A stretch of DNA of 64,000 nucleotides, from positions 81,589 to 145,588 of the forward strand of contig CAJTSR010000003.1 of the NCBI GenBank assembly GCA_910579035.1, read 5' to 3'. Below, one piece after another: positions 33,901 through 43,046 of this stretch. Each line of letters starts with the position of its first letter. The first letter of the stretch is position 1. Below the pieces are notes generated by a model. The model saw only the letters and a program-made list of their open reading frames with translations, ran no database searches and had not been told where the DNA came from. Origin of the DNA: an uncultured Muribaculaceae bacterium (lineage in GTDB: Bacteria > Bacteroidota > Bacteroidia > Bacteroidales > Muribaculaceae). The position numbers were made by a program, and so were the translations under genes.

Positions 33901-35697
33901 ATGGATAATGTGTATGTTGCGCGTTTGGACGCGCTGAGAAATGTGATGAGGGAGGCGGGGATTGCCGCTGTGGTGGTGCCGCAGGCCGATCCGCACTTGG
34001 GTGAATATCTGGCGGCACACTGGCAGGTTCGCCGTTGGCTGTCGGGCTTTACAGGCTCGGCGGGCGACCTTGTTGTGACGCTCGACCGTGCCCTGCTGTG
34101 GACTGATTCGAGATATTTCATTCAGGCGGCCGCGCAGCTCGACGGCTCGGGCATAGAGCTGATGAAGGACGGTCTTGCTGAAACGCCGTCGATAGCGGCA
34201 TTCCTGTGTTCCGCCCTGCCGGCAGGTTCGCGTGTCGGTGTTGACGGAATGCTGTTCAGCGCTCCTGCGTTGGAGGCTCTTGCGTCGCGCCTCGAATCGG
34301 CCGGTATCGATCTCGATTGCCATTTCGACCCGGTTGGCCGCCTTTGGAGCGACCGTCCGGCGCTTCCCGACGGCAAGATATTTGTCCACGACAGTAAATA
34401 TGCCGGACAGAGCGCCCGCCGGAAGATCGAAGATGTTCTCGGCGCCGTTAAAGGCGAAGGTGCTGCGGCCGTTTTCGTGTCGGCTCTCGACGAGATAGCG
34501 TGGATTCTGAACATACGTTGCAATGATGTTCGCCACACGCCTGTTGCCACCTCCTATCTGTATCTGTCGGAGGCCGACAAAGTGCTGTTTATCGCCGAAG
34601 CCAAGCTTACCGACGAAACCCGCGCTTACCTTGCATCGGAAGGCGTGCGGACGCAGGATTACGGCGCAGTGACCGCGTTTCTGGCAGCGCTCCCCGAAAG
34701 TGTGCGCGTGCTTGTCGATCCGGCTCGCACATCGGGCGCGGTGATGGATATTCTTGGCAGCCGGGCTGTGGCCACGGCTGTGTCGCCGGCGGCTGTGATG
34801 AAGTCGGTGAAGAACGATGTACAGATTGCCGGAGTGCGCGACGCCATGGTGCGCGACGGTGTGGCCTTGGTAAAGGCTTTTATGGAGATAGAACGCCGTA
34901 TGGCAGATGGAGAGGCTACCACGGAGCTTGACGTGGCCGCCTTGCTCCACGAATATCGTTCGCAGGGAGATTTGTATTTCGACGAGAGCTTCGGCACCAT
35001 CGCCGGATATGCCGACCATGGCGCCATTGTGCACTACGAGGCCGACGCGGCATCGAACGCGCAGCTGCAGCCCCGTGGACTGCTGCTTGTCGACTCCGGC
35101 GCGCAGTATCTCGACGGCACTACCGATATAACGCGCACAATAGCGTTAGGCGAGCCTACCGCAGAGGAAAAACGCGACTTCACCTTGGTTATGAAAGGGC
35201 ATATAGCGCTTGCAAACACAGTGTTCCCCGCCGGTACGCGAGGGGCGCAGCTCGATGCCATTGCCCGCCAGTTCCTTTGGAAGAACGGGCTGAGCTACCT
35301 CCATGGAACAGGCCACGGCGTGGGTCATTTCCTCAGCGTTCACGAAGGCCCCCACAGCATACGCCTCAACAATGTGGAAGCACCACTGCTTCCGGGCAGC
35401 ATCACGTCGAACGAGCCGGGTCTTTACCGCGAGGGAGTGCACGGCATACGCTGCGAAAACCTTGTGCTATGCCGCGAGCTTATGGAAACAGAGTTCGGCA
35501 CATTCCTTGGCTTTGAAACACTTACGCTCTTCCCCTTCGACCGCTCGCTCTTCGATACGTCGATTATGACAGAAGAAGAAGTGGCCTGGGTCGACAACTA
35601 CCACGCCCTTGTGCGCGAGCGTCTGTGGCCGGCTCTTGAGAATGCCGCCCAGCGAGCATGGCTCGATGTTCACACAGCCTCGCTTGCCACCATCTAA
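33901..35697 (+). CDS. Xaa-Pro aminopeptidase, M24B family (three-domain form)
   Basis: 598 aa, the long cytosolic form with two creatinase-like N-terminal domains (about 1-150 and 160-315) and a pita-bread catalytic domain. The five metal ligands are visible: two Asp in LVDSGAQYLDGTTDITRT, His in HGTGHGVGHFL, Glu in ITSNEPGLY and Glu in GIRCENLV. It removes the first residue from peptides with proline at position 2. No signal peptide. Confidence 0.94.
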   Translation: MDNVYVARLDALRNVMREAGIAAVVVPQADPHLGEYLAAHWQVRRWLSGFTGSAGDLVVTLDRALLWTDSRYFIQAAAQLDGSGIELMKDGLAETPSIAAFLCSALPAGSRVGVDGMLFSAPALEALASRLESAGIDLDCHFDPVGRLWSDRPALPDGKIFVHDSKYAGQSARRKIEDVLGAVKGEGAAAVFVSALDEIAWILNIRCNDVRHTPVATSYLYLSEADKVLFIAEAKLTDETRAYLASEGVRTQDYGAVTAFLAALPESVRVLVDPARTSGAVMDILGSRAVATAVSPAAVMKSVKNDVQIAGVRDAMVRDGVALVKAFMEIERRMADGEATTELDVAALLHEYRSQGDLYFDESFGTIAGYADHGAIVHYEADAASNAQLQPRGLLLVDSGAQYLDGTTDITRTIALGEPTAEEKRDFTLVMKGHIALANTVFPAGTRGAQLDAIARQFLWKNGLSYLHGTGHGVGHFLSVHEGPHSIRLNNVEAPLLPGSITSNEPGLYREGVHGIRCENLVLCRELMETEFGTFLGFETLTLFPFDRSLFDTSIMTEEEVAWVDNYHALVRERLWPALENAAQRAWLDVHTASLATI

Positions 35698-35714
35698 TTC
35701 CTCATTCCTAATTA
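35695..35714. repeat. copy of the AGGAATGAGGAATTA repeat
   Basis: The gap after the M24 gene reads, on the minus strand, TAATTAGGAATGAGGAATTA, which matches units of the longer simple repeat at 55901-55967. It begins inside the stop codon of the aminopeptidase. Confidence 0.55.
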
Positions 35715-35721
35715 AAATAGA

Positions 35722-36258
35722 ATGGCTTTGATAATACCTCTGCGCGGATACACTCCAGTGATAGGCCGCGATTGTTTCCTCGCTGAAAACGCATCTGTCA
35801 TAGGCGATGTGACTATGGGCGACGAATGCAGCATTTGGTTCAACACCGTGCTTCGTGGCGACGTCAATACCATAACGATAGGCAACAGGGTGAACATACA
35901 GGACGGTTCCGTGCTTCACACCCTCTATCAGAAATCGACAATAGATATAGGCGATGATGTGTCGATAGGGCATAACGTGACTATCCACGGGGCCAAGATT
36001 CGCAACTTTGCGCTTATCGGTATGGGCTCTGTGGTGATGGACGACGCCGAAGTGGGAGAGGGTGCCATCGTGGCTGCCGGAGCCGTGGTGCTGTCGCGTA
36101 CCAAGATAGGCCCCAACGAACTGTGGGGCGGCGCTCCCGCCAAGTTCATAAAGATGGTCGATCCGGAGCAGGCTCGTGAAATGAACATCAAGATAGCCCG
36201 AAACTACCTGATGTACTCCAAGTGGTACACCGACCCTGACGGCGACGTGCTGCCCTGA
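35722..36258 (+). CDS. gamma-carbonic-anhydrase-like hexapeptide protein
   Basis: 178 aa. Left-handed beta-helix hexapeptide repeats run through most of the protein (VIGDVTMGDECSIW, NRVNIQDGSVLH, VSIGHNVTIHG, VVMDDAEVGEGAIV). Histidines in SVLHT and GHNVTIHG are the three zinc ligands of the gamma class. A C-terminal helix (PEQAREMNIKIARNYL) completes the fold. Catalytic activity is not assured in this broad family. Confidence 0.88.
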   Translation: MALIIPLRGYTPVIGRDCFLAENASVIGDVTMGDECSIWFNTVLRGDVNTITIGNRVNIQDGSVLHTLYQKSTIDIGDDVSIGHNVTIHGAKIRNFALIGMGSVVMDDAEVGEGAIVAAGAVVLSRTKIGPNELWGGAPAKFIKMVDPEQAREMNIKIARNYLMYSKWYTDPDGDVLP

Positions 36259-36279
36259 TAACTGTTCAAATATACGTAT

Positions 36280-36312
36280 GCGCCGCGTTTCCTTTCAAAG
36301 GGGACGCGGCGC
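36280..36312. terminator. GC-rich hairpin between convergent genes
   Basis: A 9-bp stem GCGCCGCGT/ACGCGGCGC (36280-36288 and 36304-36312) lies between the hexapeptide protein stop (36258) and the DUF2156 gene end (36317). It lacks a clean T-run, so it may work in both directions only weakly. Confidence 0.6.
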
Positions 36313-36316
36313 GTTG

Positions 36317-37264
36317 TTAGAAGGTGACGTTGAATTTTCGCAGCATTGTTGCGGGGTGGTACGATTGCTTGGCTTTGCGCAGACCGGGGTCGCCTGCATC
36401 GTCCTCCCGGTTGATGTACTTCAAATCGGGGTAGCGCATCAGCATTTCGGCGGCGAACAGCTTGTTGATGCTTTCGCCCGCGCCGGATACGTCGTGGTTC
36501 ATCTTCTCGATATGCACTATGAGTGTGTCGCCTATGATTTCAGCAACCGTGAATGCCACAACCTTGCCGCCGTTTCCGCGCAGCACCGCGCCTTCAAAGG
36601 GATAGAGGGAGTAGTGGCGCAAGATGTTGGCACATTGTTTGCGTTCGTACTCGGCCATCAGGCTGTATGAGCCGCTGTCCATACCGGCAAAAAATTCGCG
36701 GGCGTCGTCCAGCGCTTTTCCTTTCAGCGGCTCGAGCACCCATTCAGGGTTGTCGGTCATGAAGCGGTTTACGTGGTTTCGCTTCTTGTTGTAAGCCTTT
36801 CCGCTGAGCGTTGCCAAGTCTTCGGCCCGGTATATGTAGTCGGCCCAGTCGGCAAGTTCTGTCACTTCCGTGGCACCGAGCGGGCTGATCTTTTCGAGGA
36901 CTTCTTCGGTGATTGCTGAAAAGAGAATGCCGATTCCTTTCTTGCGGCAGTACGCTTTTATTGCGTTTACGGAGTCGGCAAGGTTGTGTGGGCCTACGGG
37001 CAGAGCGAAGAAAGGATTTCGGCTGCCGTCTGCCGAAATACCTTTGATAAACAGAGTGTCGCGTGCCACACAGTATTCATAGCCGAAATAGTCGGCCCAC
37101 ATATATATGCCGCCCAGCGAGAAATCGCATGAGCGGCTTTTATATAGTTGCAGGAATCTGTTTATTACGGGAATTGCGTCAGCGTCTACCGGTCGGAAAC
37201 GAAGCGGGCAGTACGATGATGAAGGGGAGGGTATGGAGGACAGGCATCTGCTGTAACTTGGCAT
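36317..37264 (-). CDS. DUF2156 (phosphatidylglycerol lysyltransferase C-terminal-like) protein
   Basis: 315 aa from MPSYSRC at 37264; an ATG at 37309 would add 15 residues across an inverted repeat. Two GNAT-like halves are suggested: YNKKRNHVNRFM (near 165) and GAVLRGNGGKVVAFTVAEIIGD with IEKMNHDVSGAGESINKLF, and the closing INREDDAGDPGLRKAKQSYHP is a signature of DUF2156. Relatives transfer aminoacyl groups to lipids; this soluble stand-alone form has no assigned reaction. Confidence 0.8.
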   Translation of the reverse strand: MPSYSRCLSSIPSPSSSYCPLRFRPVDADAIPVINRFLQLYKSRSCDFSLGGIYMWADYFGYEYCVARDTLFIKGISADGSRNPFFALPVGPHNLADSVNAIKAYCRKKGIGILFSAITEEVLEKISPLGATEVTELADWADYIYRAEDLATLSGKAYNKKRNHVNRFMTDNPEWVLEPLKGKALDDAREFFAGMDSGSYSLMAEYERKQCANILRHYSLYPFEGAVLRGNGGKVVAFTVAEIIGDTLIVHIEKMNHDVSGAGESINKLFAAEMLMRYPDLKYINREDDAGDPGLRKAKQSYHPATMLRKFNVTF

Positions 37265-37267
37265 ATT

Positions 37268-37307
37268 GTTTATATTGAAAAATTGGATACATATTTCCAA
37301 TATAAAC
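37268..37307. repeat. 10-bp inverted repeat upstream of the DUF2156 gene
   Basis: Arms GTTTATATTG (37268-37277) and CAATATAAAC (37298-37307) are perfect inverses around a 20-nt centre that itself contains TTGGA...TCCAA. It sits directly before the DUF2156 start and after the DUF4923 stop; it may be an operator or a weak terminator for the DUF4923 gene. Confidence 0.5.
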
Positions 37308-37322
37308 ACCCGGGCCGAGTCC

Positions 37323-38003
37323 TTAGTTTGTTGCAGCTTTGAGCTTGAAGCCCATGTATATGCCGTCGTAGGAGTTGATGAGTGTTGTCAGTGCGTTGAG
37401 CGAGGAGTTGTTGAGGGCGCCTGCCACCTTGGTGATAATCTGAATCAGGCGGGTGGCGTCGAAAGTAAGGTTGAGGGTGCTTCCGGCCTTGGTCGCGTGC
37501 GCGTTGACCTTGCCGAGGCTTATCTTGCCGAATGCTGCGAAAGAGAACACGAGGTCGCCGTTGTCGTTCTTCTCTATTGTGCCTTTAAGCGTTGCCACGC
37601 CCAGTTTCATCGTGAAATTATGCTGGGCGTCTACTGTCAGAGTGGTCTTGTGGAGTCCGATTTTCTGATAGTATGGCGCGAGCTTGTTTTCAACAGCTGT
37701 CGCGGTTCCGGCTCCCCCTATCTTTTTAAGTGCGTTGTCGCTTTGGAACGATACAGCCGGAGATGTGTAGCTCCATGTACCCACGAGGTCGTCGACGCTG
37801 AACTTATTGTTTGCCACGGCATTGCCGATAAGGCTGCCGAGAGCGCCGAGTGCTCCCGAGCCGGACGACGAGCCGCCGGTAGTGGTGGTGTCGTTGCCGC
37901 CCAGACCTTTGAGGCCGTTGAGCAGATCCTTGGGGTCGAATGCCGAGGCCGGCTGTGCCACGGCTATTGCTGCTGCCGCGAGAGCTATCTTTATTATTCT
38001 CAT
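37323..38003 (-). CDS. DUF4923 periplasmic protein
   Basis: 226 aa with a signal peptide (MRIIKIALAAAAIAVAQPASA). A low-complexity Gly/Ser/Thr linker (about 36-50) precedes a lipocalin-like beta region containing DDLVGTWSYTSPAVSF, LTVDAQHNFTMKLG and GSTLNLTFDATRL, which match DUF4923. Function is unknown. Its ATG overlaps the stop of the sugar epimerase gene, so they are co-transcribed. Confidence 0.82.
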   Translation of the reverse strand: MRIIKIALAAAAIAVAQPASAFDPKDLLNGLKGLGGNDTTTTGGSSSGSGALGALGSLIGNAVANNKFSVDDLVGTWSYTSPAVSFQSDNALKKIGGAGTATAVENKLAPYYQKIGLHKTTLTVDAQHNFTMKLGVATLKGTIEKNDNGDLVFSFAAFGKISLGKVNAHATKAGSTLNLTFDATRLIQIITKVAGALNNSSLNALTTLINSYDGIYMGFKLKAATN

Positions 38004-40009
38004 TTTTTGCGTGTTTCTACGTCGATTTCGGTCATATTTCCTTCGTCGCCGTTGGTGGAAAGTTCGCTGTCGATTTCCTGATATACGGAATTGTTCGACT
38101 TAAATTCAGGCACCATATGCTTCATTTCGGCTACAATGTCGTGGCTGGGGCCTTTGTGAAGGCAGCCGAGAAGGTGTTCAAGATGCTGGCATACATCGTT
38201 GTAGTCGTATGTGCGCACGCGTGCTATCATAATCTTCTTATGGTGCGTGGCTATTGTGTGCTCTTTTTTGTTGAGTAATTCTTCATAGAGCTTCTCGCCG
38301 GGGCGCAGGCCGGTTTCGACAATCTCTATATCCTCGCCGGGGCGCAGTCCCGAGAGGTTTATCATTCGTGTTGCGAGATCCCATATCTTTACGGGCTGCC
38401 CCATGTCGAATATGAATATTTCACCACCTTTGCCCATACAGCCGGCTTCGAGAACGAGCGAGCAAGCCTCGGGTATGGTCATAAAGTAGCGTATAATGTC
38501 GCGGTGGGTGATAGTGATGGGGCCGCCCTGCTCGATCTGTTTGCGGAAGAGCGGGATTACCGAGCCGTTGGAGCCGAGCACATTGCCGAAGCGTGTGGTG
38601 ATGAAGCTGGTGGTAGGCGTTTCGCTGCTGCCTCGCAGGTGGAAGAAGAGCGATTGCACATATATCTCGGCTATTCGTTTGGAAGCACCCATTACGTTGG
38701 TCGGGTTCACGGCCTTGTCGGTCGATATCATAACGAACTTCTCAACGCCGTATTTGACAGCGAGGTCGGCCACGTTCTTGGTGCCGAACACGTTGGTGAG
38801 AACGGCTTCCGACGGGTTGCGCTCCATCATAGGCACGTGCTTGTAGGCGGCGGCATGGAATACGTAGCGGGGCTTGTACTTGACAAACGCTCTCTCGATT
38901 CTGTCGCGGTTCGCCACGTCGCCTATGAACAGGTGTATTTTGATGTGGGGGAATGTCGATTCGAGTTCGAGCTGCATGTCGTGCATCGGGGTTTCGGCCT
39001 GGTCGAGCAGCACGATTTCAGATGCCTCCATCGATGCCACCTGGCGCACTATCTCGCTGCCGATAGAGCCGGCAGCGCCGGTAATCATCACCACCTGTCC
39101 TTTTATGACGCTGCGGATAAGAGGATTCTCGGTCTGTATGGGTTCGCGGCCAAGTAGGTCTTCGATGCGGATATTGTGTATGTGCGTCGATAGCGCCGGC
39201 ATAGTTTTGGCATTGAGGTCGAATTCCTCAATCTGGTTGAGCATTAGCAGCTTTATGTGGTTGCGCAGGAACACGTCGGCTGTTCCGCTCCGCATAAGCT
39301 CGAGCTGCGTCGACAGGAACACCAGTGTGTCGCACTTGTAGAATTCAAAAAGCTCGGCAACGGTGTCGGGGTCGAAGGGTATGATTGGTATGCCGTTGAC
39401 TGTGCTGTCGATATGGCGTGAGGACAGCGACAGCAGGGCTACGGGGTCGAACTGGCCTTCAAACTCGCTTTTGAGAGCCGAGGCGAGGAAGAAGGAGTTG
39501 ATGGCGGAGCCGAGCACTATGATGCGCTTTTTATACTGGGCCACGCCTGCCACGCTGATGTAGAGATACTTTATGGCAAGTCGCATGAGCAGCATCATGG
39601 TGAATGCCATCATAGCGATTATGAAGATGTTCCAGAAGCTAAAGTAGAAGAAGCCTGCCACAAAGTATGTGAGCAGCGATGTGGCTGCGAGTATTCCCGA
39701 CGCGGTAAGCACGAGCAGCACGAGTTTGTAGGTGTCCTCGATAACGGACAAGCGGATAATGTAGCGGCTTGTGCCGAGGACGAGCGCGAGGATAGAGTAG
39801 GTGCCAAATTCTATAATTGCACGACAAAGGGGTGTGAAGATAAAAGAATCCCCATACGTGTAGTGATACCCGAAAGCCAAGGTCAGCGAACAGCTGACAG
39901 CTATCAGTATCAAATCGGCAAGCAAAACCATCCATTTTGGCGAAGGTTTGGCAATAAACGAACGTATTATACCCGAATTCGCCAGCGCTTTGATGATTTT
40001 CTTTTTCAT
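38000..40009 (-). CDS. membrane-bound nucleoside-diphosphate-sugar epimerase/dehydratase (CapD/WbpM/PglF type)
   Basis: 669 aa. Four membrane helices (about 25-140), a CoA-binding-like Rossmann domain (about 160-280), then an extended SDR domain with TGAAGSIGSEI, HAAAYKHVPMME and STDKAVNPTNVMGASK, in which Lys follows Met instead of the usual Tyr-xxx-Lys, as in this subfamily. It makes a 4-keto-6-deoxy sugar nucleotide for capsule or O-antigen or glycoprotein glycans. A promoter is at 40063. No glycan cluster is adjacent. Confidence 0.92.
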   Translation of the reverse strand: MKKKIIKALANSGIIRSFIAKPSPKWMVLLADLILIAVSCSLTLAFGYHYTYGDSFIFTPLCRAIIEFGTYSILALVLGTSRYIIRLSVIEDTYKLVLLVLTASGILAATSLLTYFVAGFFYFSFWNIFIIAMMAFTMMLLMRLAIKYLYISVAGVAQYKKRIIVLGSAINSFFLASALKSEFEGQFDPVALLSLSSRHIDSTVNGIPIIPFDPDTVAELFEFYKCDTLVFLSTQLELMRSGTADVFLRNHIKLLMLNQIEEFDLNAKTMPALSTHIHNIRIEDLLGREPIQTENPLIRSVIKGQVVMITGAAGSIGSEIVRQVASMEASEIVLLDQAETPMHDMQLELESTFPHIKIHLFIGDVANRDRIERAFVKYKPRYVFHAAAYKHVPMMERNPSEAVLTNVFGTKNVADLAVKYGVEKFVMISTDKAVNPTNVMGASKRIAEIYVQSLFFHLRGSSETPTTSFITTRFGNVLGSNGSVIPLFRKQIEQGGPITITHRDIIRYFMTIPEACSLVLEAGCMGKGGEIFIFDMGQPVKIWDLATRMINLSGLRPGEDIEIVETGLRPGEKLYEELLNKKEHTIATHHKKIMIARVRTYDYNDVCQHLEHLLGCLHKGPSHDIVAEMKHMVPEFKSNNSVYQEIDSELSTNGDEGNMTEIDVETRKK

Positions 40010-40062
40010 AGTGTATGTAAAGCTTTACGGTTTAATGTCATGAGGGATAGCCTAACGTGATG

Positions 40063-40070
40063 CAAAGATA
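40063..40070 (-). promoter_or_regulatory. -7 box of the sugar epimerase promoter
   Basis: Minus-strand TATCTTTG at 40063-40070, 53 bp before the epimerase start; the -33 region is not recognisable. Confidence 0.55.
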
Positions 40071-40111
40071 GCGAAAATTTATTAAAGAAAGAAGTTTTAT
40101 ATTCTCTATAA

Positions 40112-40155
40112 TTAAAAAGCGCTCCGGGCAGGTTTCTGAACCGCTCGGAGCGCTT
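40112..40155 (-). terminator. intrinsic terminator of the glyS-lemA-FKBP unit
   Basis: Perfect 10-bp stem AAGCGCTCCG/CGGAGCGCTT (40117-40126 and 40146-40155). Read on the minus strand it is followed by TTTAAT, 14 bp after the FKBP stop. Confidence 0.88.
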
Positions 40156-40168
40156 GTGGAATTTCTGA

Positions 40169-40735
40169 TTATTTTCCGTATGGCGGTTTTTCGTAATATG
40201 GAATGTCGACCAGGCGTATGTTGAACCGTAGATTGGAGTATGGCGGTATGTCGCCGAGGTTCTGTGAGCCGTATGCCACGCCGTAGGGGAGTACTACCTG
40301 CGCCGTGTCGCCGCACCGCATGTCGGTAAGCGCCATGGCCCAGCCCTGAACGGTGTTGTTGAGGCGTGTGCGGAAGATTCCGGGCGCCGGGTCGGTGTTG
40401 TAGGCCGACGAGTCCACGCGGGTGTCATTGTACAGGTAGAGGGTGTAGCGGGTGTCGATGGTGCTTGTGTAGAGCGGGCTGAGGTTGCCTTCGGTTTCGC
40501 TGCGGTCGTTGAAATAGTGTATCAGCACGAAGGAGCCGGGGTTCCAGTCGGGCACTATCACTTTGTAGTAAGGCGTGCCGTCGGGGTTCTTGAGAGCCTG
40601 CTGCTCTTTGAGCCAGGCTTCGTTGCTTTCTCGCCACTGGGCGTATTCTTCCCATGTGGTCTTTTCGTCGTTGTCGCACGATGATGTTCCGAGTGCAACT
40701 GCCAGTATGGCTATTATTCCGATTATGTATCTCAT
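40169..40735 (-). CDS. FKBP-type peptidyl-prolyl isomerase lipoprotein
   Basis: 188 aa with a lipoprotein signal (LGTSSC). The FKBP core is visible: VQGWAMALTDMRCGDTAQVVLPYGVAYGSQ and the closing IPPYSNLRFNIRLVDI. An N-terminal extension (about 25-75) precedes it. It catalyses proline isomerisation in the periplasm or at the outer membrane. It starts 5 nt after the lemA stop, so it is in the glyS-lemA transcript. Confidence 0.9.
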   Translation of the reverse strand: MRYIIGIIAILAVALGTSSCDNDEKTTWEEYAQWRESNEAWLKEQQALKNPDGTPYYKVIVPDWNPGSFVLIHYFNDRSETEGNLSPLYTSTIDTRYTLYLYNDTRVDSSAYNTDPAPGIFRTRLNNTVQGWAMALTDMRCGDTAQVVLPYGVAYGSQNLGDIPPYSNLRFNIRLVDIPYYEKPPYGK

Positions 40736-40740
40736 TGCGG

Positions 40741-41352
40741 TCAGAATTGTACGGTGGGCGCGTTGGCGGCCTGCGGGTCGGCCTGGAACTGAGGCTTGGC
40801 GCTAAAGCCGAATATGCCGGCCCAGATGTTGGCGGGGAAGCGCTTCACGGCCACGTTGTATTTTTTGACAATTTCTGTATAGCGTCCGCGTTCGGTCGCT
40901 ATGCGGTTCTCGGTGCCTTCGAGCACGGTCTGCAGGTTTGTGAACTGCGTGTCGGCCTTGAGGTCGGGATAGGCTTCGCGGACAGCGTTGACGTATATGC
41001 TGAGCGCTTTGTTGAGCTTTTCCTGAGAAGCTGCGAAATTGTTGAAACTCTGCTCGTTGGCAGGGTCTACGTTGTCGTTGGCGCGGGCGTCGTTGTAGGC
41101 GTCGGAGAGTCCTGCGCGGGCGCGGGTCACGTTCTCGTAGGTCTTGCTTTCGTGGGCGGCATACCCTTTGACGGTTTCGACCATGTTGGGTATGAGGTCC
41201 ATGCGGCGCTGATACTGAACCTGCACCTTGCCCCATACTTCTTCCACTTCCTGCTCGAGAGTCGTCATATTGTTATATGCCGACTTGCCGGTAAAGAAAG
41301 CGATAAGTACGAGTACTACTATTACGCCGATTACTATGTACGATTTTTTCAT
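40741..41352 (-). CDS. lemA: LemA-family protein
   Basis: 203 aa with one membrane helix (about 5-21), then the LemA helical domain: YQRRMDLIPNMVETVKGYAAHE is the defining segment. LemA proteins are membrane-anchored with an outward C-terminal part; function is poorly understood. It starts 26 nt after glyS and precedes the FKBP gene. Confidence 0.95.
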   Translation of the reverse strand: MKKSYIVIGVIVVLVLIAFFTGKSAYNNMTTLEQEVEEVWGKVQVQYQRRMDLIPNMVETVKGYAAHESKTYENVTRARAGLSDAYNDARANDNVDPANEQSFNNFAASQEKLNKALSIYVNAVREAYPDLKADTQFTNLQTVLEGTENRIATERGRYTEIVKKYNVAVKRFPANIWAGIFGFSAKPQFQADPQAANAPTVQF

Positions 41353-41378
41353 TGTTGCGGGGAGAGTGTTTATGAGTG

Positions 41379-42923
41379 TTATTTAAGTTTGCGCAGCAGT
41401 GATGCGAGGCTCACGCGGTCGTGGATAAGACGGTGGAGGTCGTCGATGGCCACGCGTGTCTGCTCCATGGAGTCGCGTTCGCGGAGGGTCACGGTGTTGT
41501 CCTCGAGCGTCTGGTGGTCGACAGTGATACAGTAGGGAGTGCCTATTGCGTCCTGACGGCGGTAGCGCTTGCCGATGGCGTCTTTCTCCTCGTAGTGTGT
41601 GGCGAAGTCAAACTTGAGTTCGTCGACGATTTCGCGGGCTTTTTCGGGAAGTCCGTCCTTGCGCACCAAGGGCAGCACGGCGCATTTTACGGGCGCCAAG
41701 GGTGCCGGCAGGTGGAGCACAACGCGGGTGTCGCCTCCGGGCAGCTGCTCTTCCTCGTAGCTCGAGCAGAGCACGCTGAGGAACATGCGGTCAACACCTA
41801 TCGATGTTTCAATAACATATGGGGTGTAGCTTTCGTTTATTTCGGGGTCGAAATACTGGATCTTCTTTCCGGAGAATTTCTCGTGCTGCGAGAGGTCGAA
41901 GTTGGTGCGGCTGTGTATGCCTTCCACTTCCTTGAAACCGAAAGGCATCTGGAACTCGATGTCGGTGGCGGCGTTGGCGTAGTGGGCGAGTTTGTCGTGG
42001 TCGTGGTAGCGGTATTTTTCATCGCCGAGGCCGAGAGCCTTGTGCCACTTGAGGCGCCATTCCTTCCACTGGCTGAACCATGTGAGTTCCTCGCCCGGGC
42101 GCACGAAGAACTGCATTTCCATCTGCTCGAACTCGCGCATTCGGAAGATGAACTGGCGTGCCACGATTTCGTTGCGGAAAGCCTTGCCTATCTGCGCTAT
42201 GCCGAAGGGAATGCGCATGCGGCCGGTCTTCTGCACGTTGAGGTAGTTCACGAATATGCCCTGAGCCGTTTCGGGACGCAGGTACACCGACATGGAGCCG
42301 TCGGCGGTAGAGCCCATTTCGGTTTTGAACATGAGGTTGAACTGGCGTACCTCGGTCCAGTTCTTGGTGCCGGATATGGGGCAGACGATTTCTTCGTCGA
42401 CTATAATCTGGCGGAGTTCTTCGAGGTTGTTGTCGTTCATAGCCTGCGCGAAGCGTTCGTGCAGGGCGTCGCGCTTGGCCTGAAGCTCGAGCACGCGTCC
42501 GTTGGTGGCGCGGAACTGTGCCTCGTCGAAGCTTTCGCCGAAGCGTTTTGCAGCCTTGGCTATCTCTTTGGCGATTTTGTCGTCGATTTTTGCAAGATGG
42601 TCCTCGATGAGCACGTCGGCGCGATAGCGCTTTTTGGAGTCGCGGTTGTCAATCAGGGGGTCGTTGAACGCGTCGACGTGGCCTGAAGCCTTCCATATGG
42701 TGGGGTGCATGAATATGGCCGAGTCGATGCCGACGATGTTCTCGTGGAGCAGCGTCATGGCGTCCCACCAGTAACGCTTGATGTTGTTTTTGAGTTCTAC
42801 GCCGTTCTGGCCGTAGTCGTAAACGGCAGAAAGGCCGTCGTATATTTCGCTTGAAGGAAAGACGAAACCGTACTCCTTGGCATGGGACACGATTTTCTTG
42901 AAAACGTCTTCTTGCTGAGCCAT
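41379..42923 (-). CDS. glyS: glycyl-tRNA synthetase, eukaryotic/archaeal type (single chain)
   Basis: 514 aa, the dimeric class II form. Motifs: SGHVDAFNDPLI, the motif-2 region FRNEIVARQFIFRMREFEQMEMQ, EVEGIHSRTNFDLSQHE and the motif-3 Arg in TSIGVDRMFLSVL. The C-terminal anticodon-binding domain starts near 400. It charges tRNA-Gly. It is the first gene of a unit running to the terminator at 40112. Confidence 0.96.
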   Translation of the reverse strand: MAQQEDVFKKIVSHAKEYGFVFPSSEIYDGLSAVYDYGQNGVELKNNIKRYWWDAMTLLHENIVGIDSAIFMHPTIWKASGHVDAFNDPLIDNRDSKKRYRADVLIEDHLAKIDDKIAKEIAKAAKRFGESFDEAQFRATNGRVLELQAKRDALHERFAQAMNDNNLEELRQIIVDEEIVCPISGTKNWTEVRQFNLMFKTEMGSTADGSMSVYLRPETAQGIFVNYLNVQKTGRMRIPFGIAQIGKAFRNEIVARQFIFRMREFEQMEMQFFVRPGEELTWFSQWKEWRLKWHKALGLGDEKYRYHDHDKLAHYANAATDIEFQMPFGFKEVEGIHSRTNFDLSQHEKFSGKKIQYFDPEINESYTPYVIETSIGVDRMFLSVLCSSYEEEQLPGGDTRVVLHLPAPLAPVKCAVLPLVRKDGLPEKAREIVDELKFDFATHYEEKDAIGKRYRRQDAIGTPYCITVDHQTLEDNTVTLRERDSMEQTRVAIDDLHRLIHDRVSLASLLRKLK

Positions 42924-42972
42924 ATTGATGTCGTGTTGGTTGGTGTTATATAGACTTTCTTGTTTTAAGCCA

Positions 42973-42980
42973 CAAAATTA
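42973..42980 (-). promoter_or_regulatory. -7 box of the glyS promoter
   Basis: Minus-strand TAATTTTG at 42973-42980, 49 bp before glyS. The -33 is weak. The remaining gap to 43046 holds only a short CACTT/AGTG hairpin. Confidence 0.55.
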
Positions 42981-43046
42981 AGCAATAATGCTTTGGCAAT
43001 TGTGATGAGGAGCATTAAAAACACTTAAAAAGTGCCTCGGAGGGTG

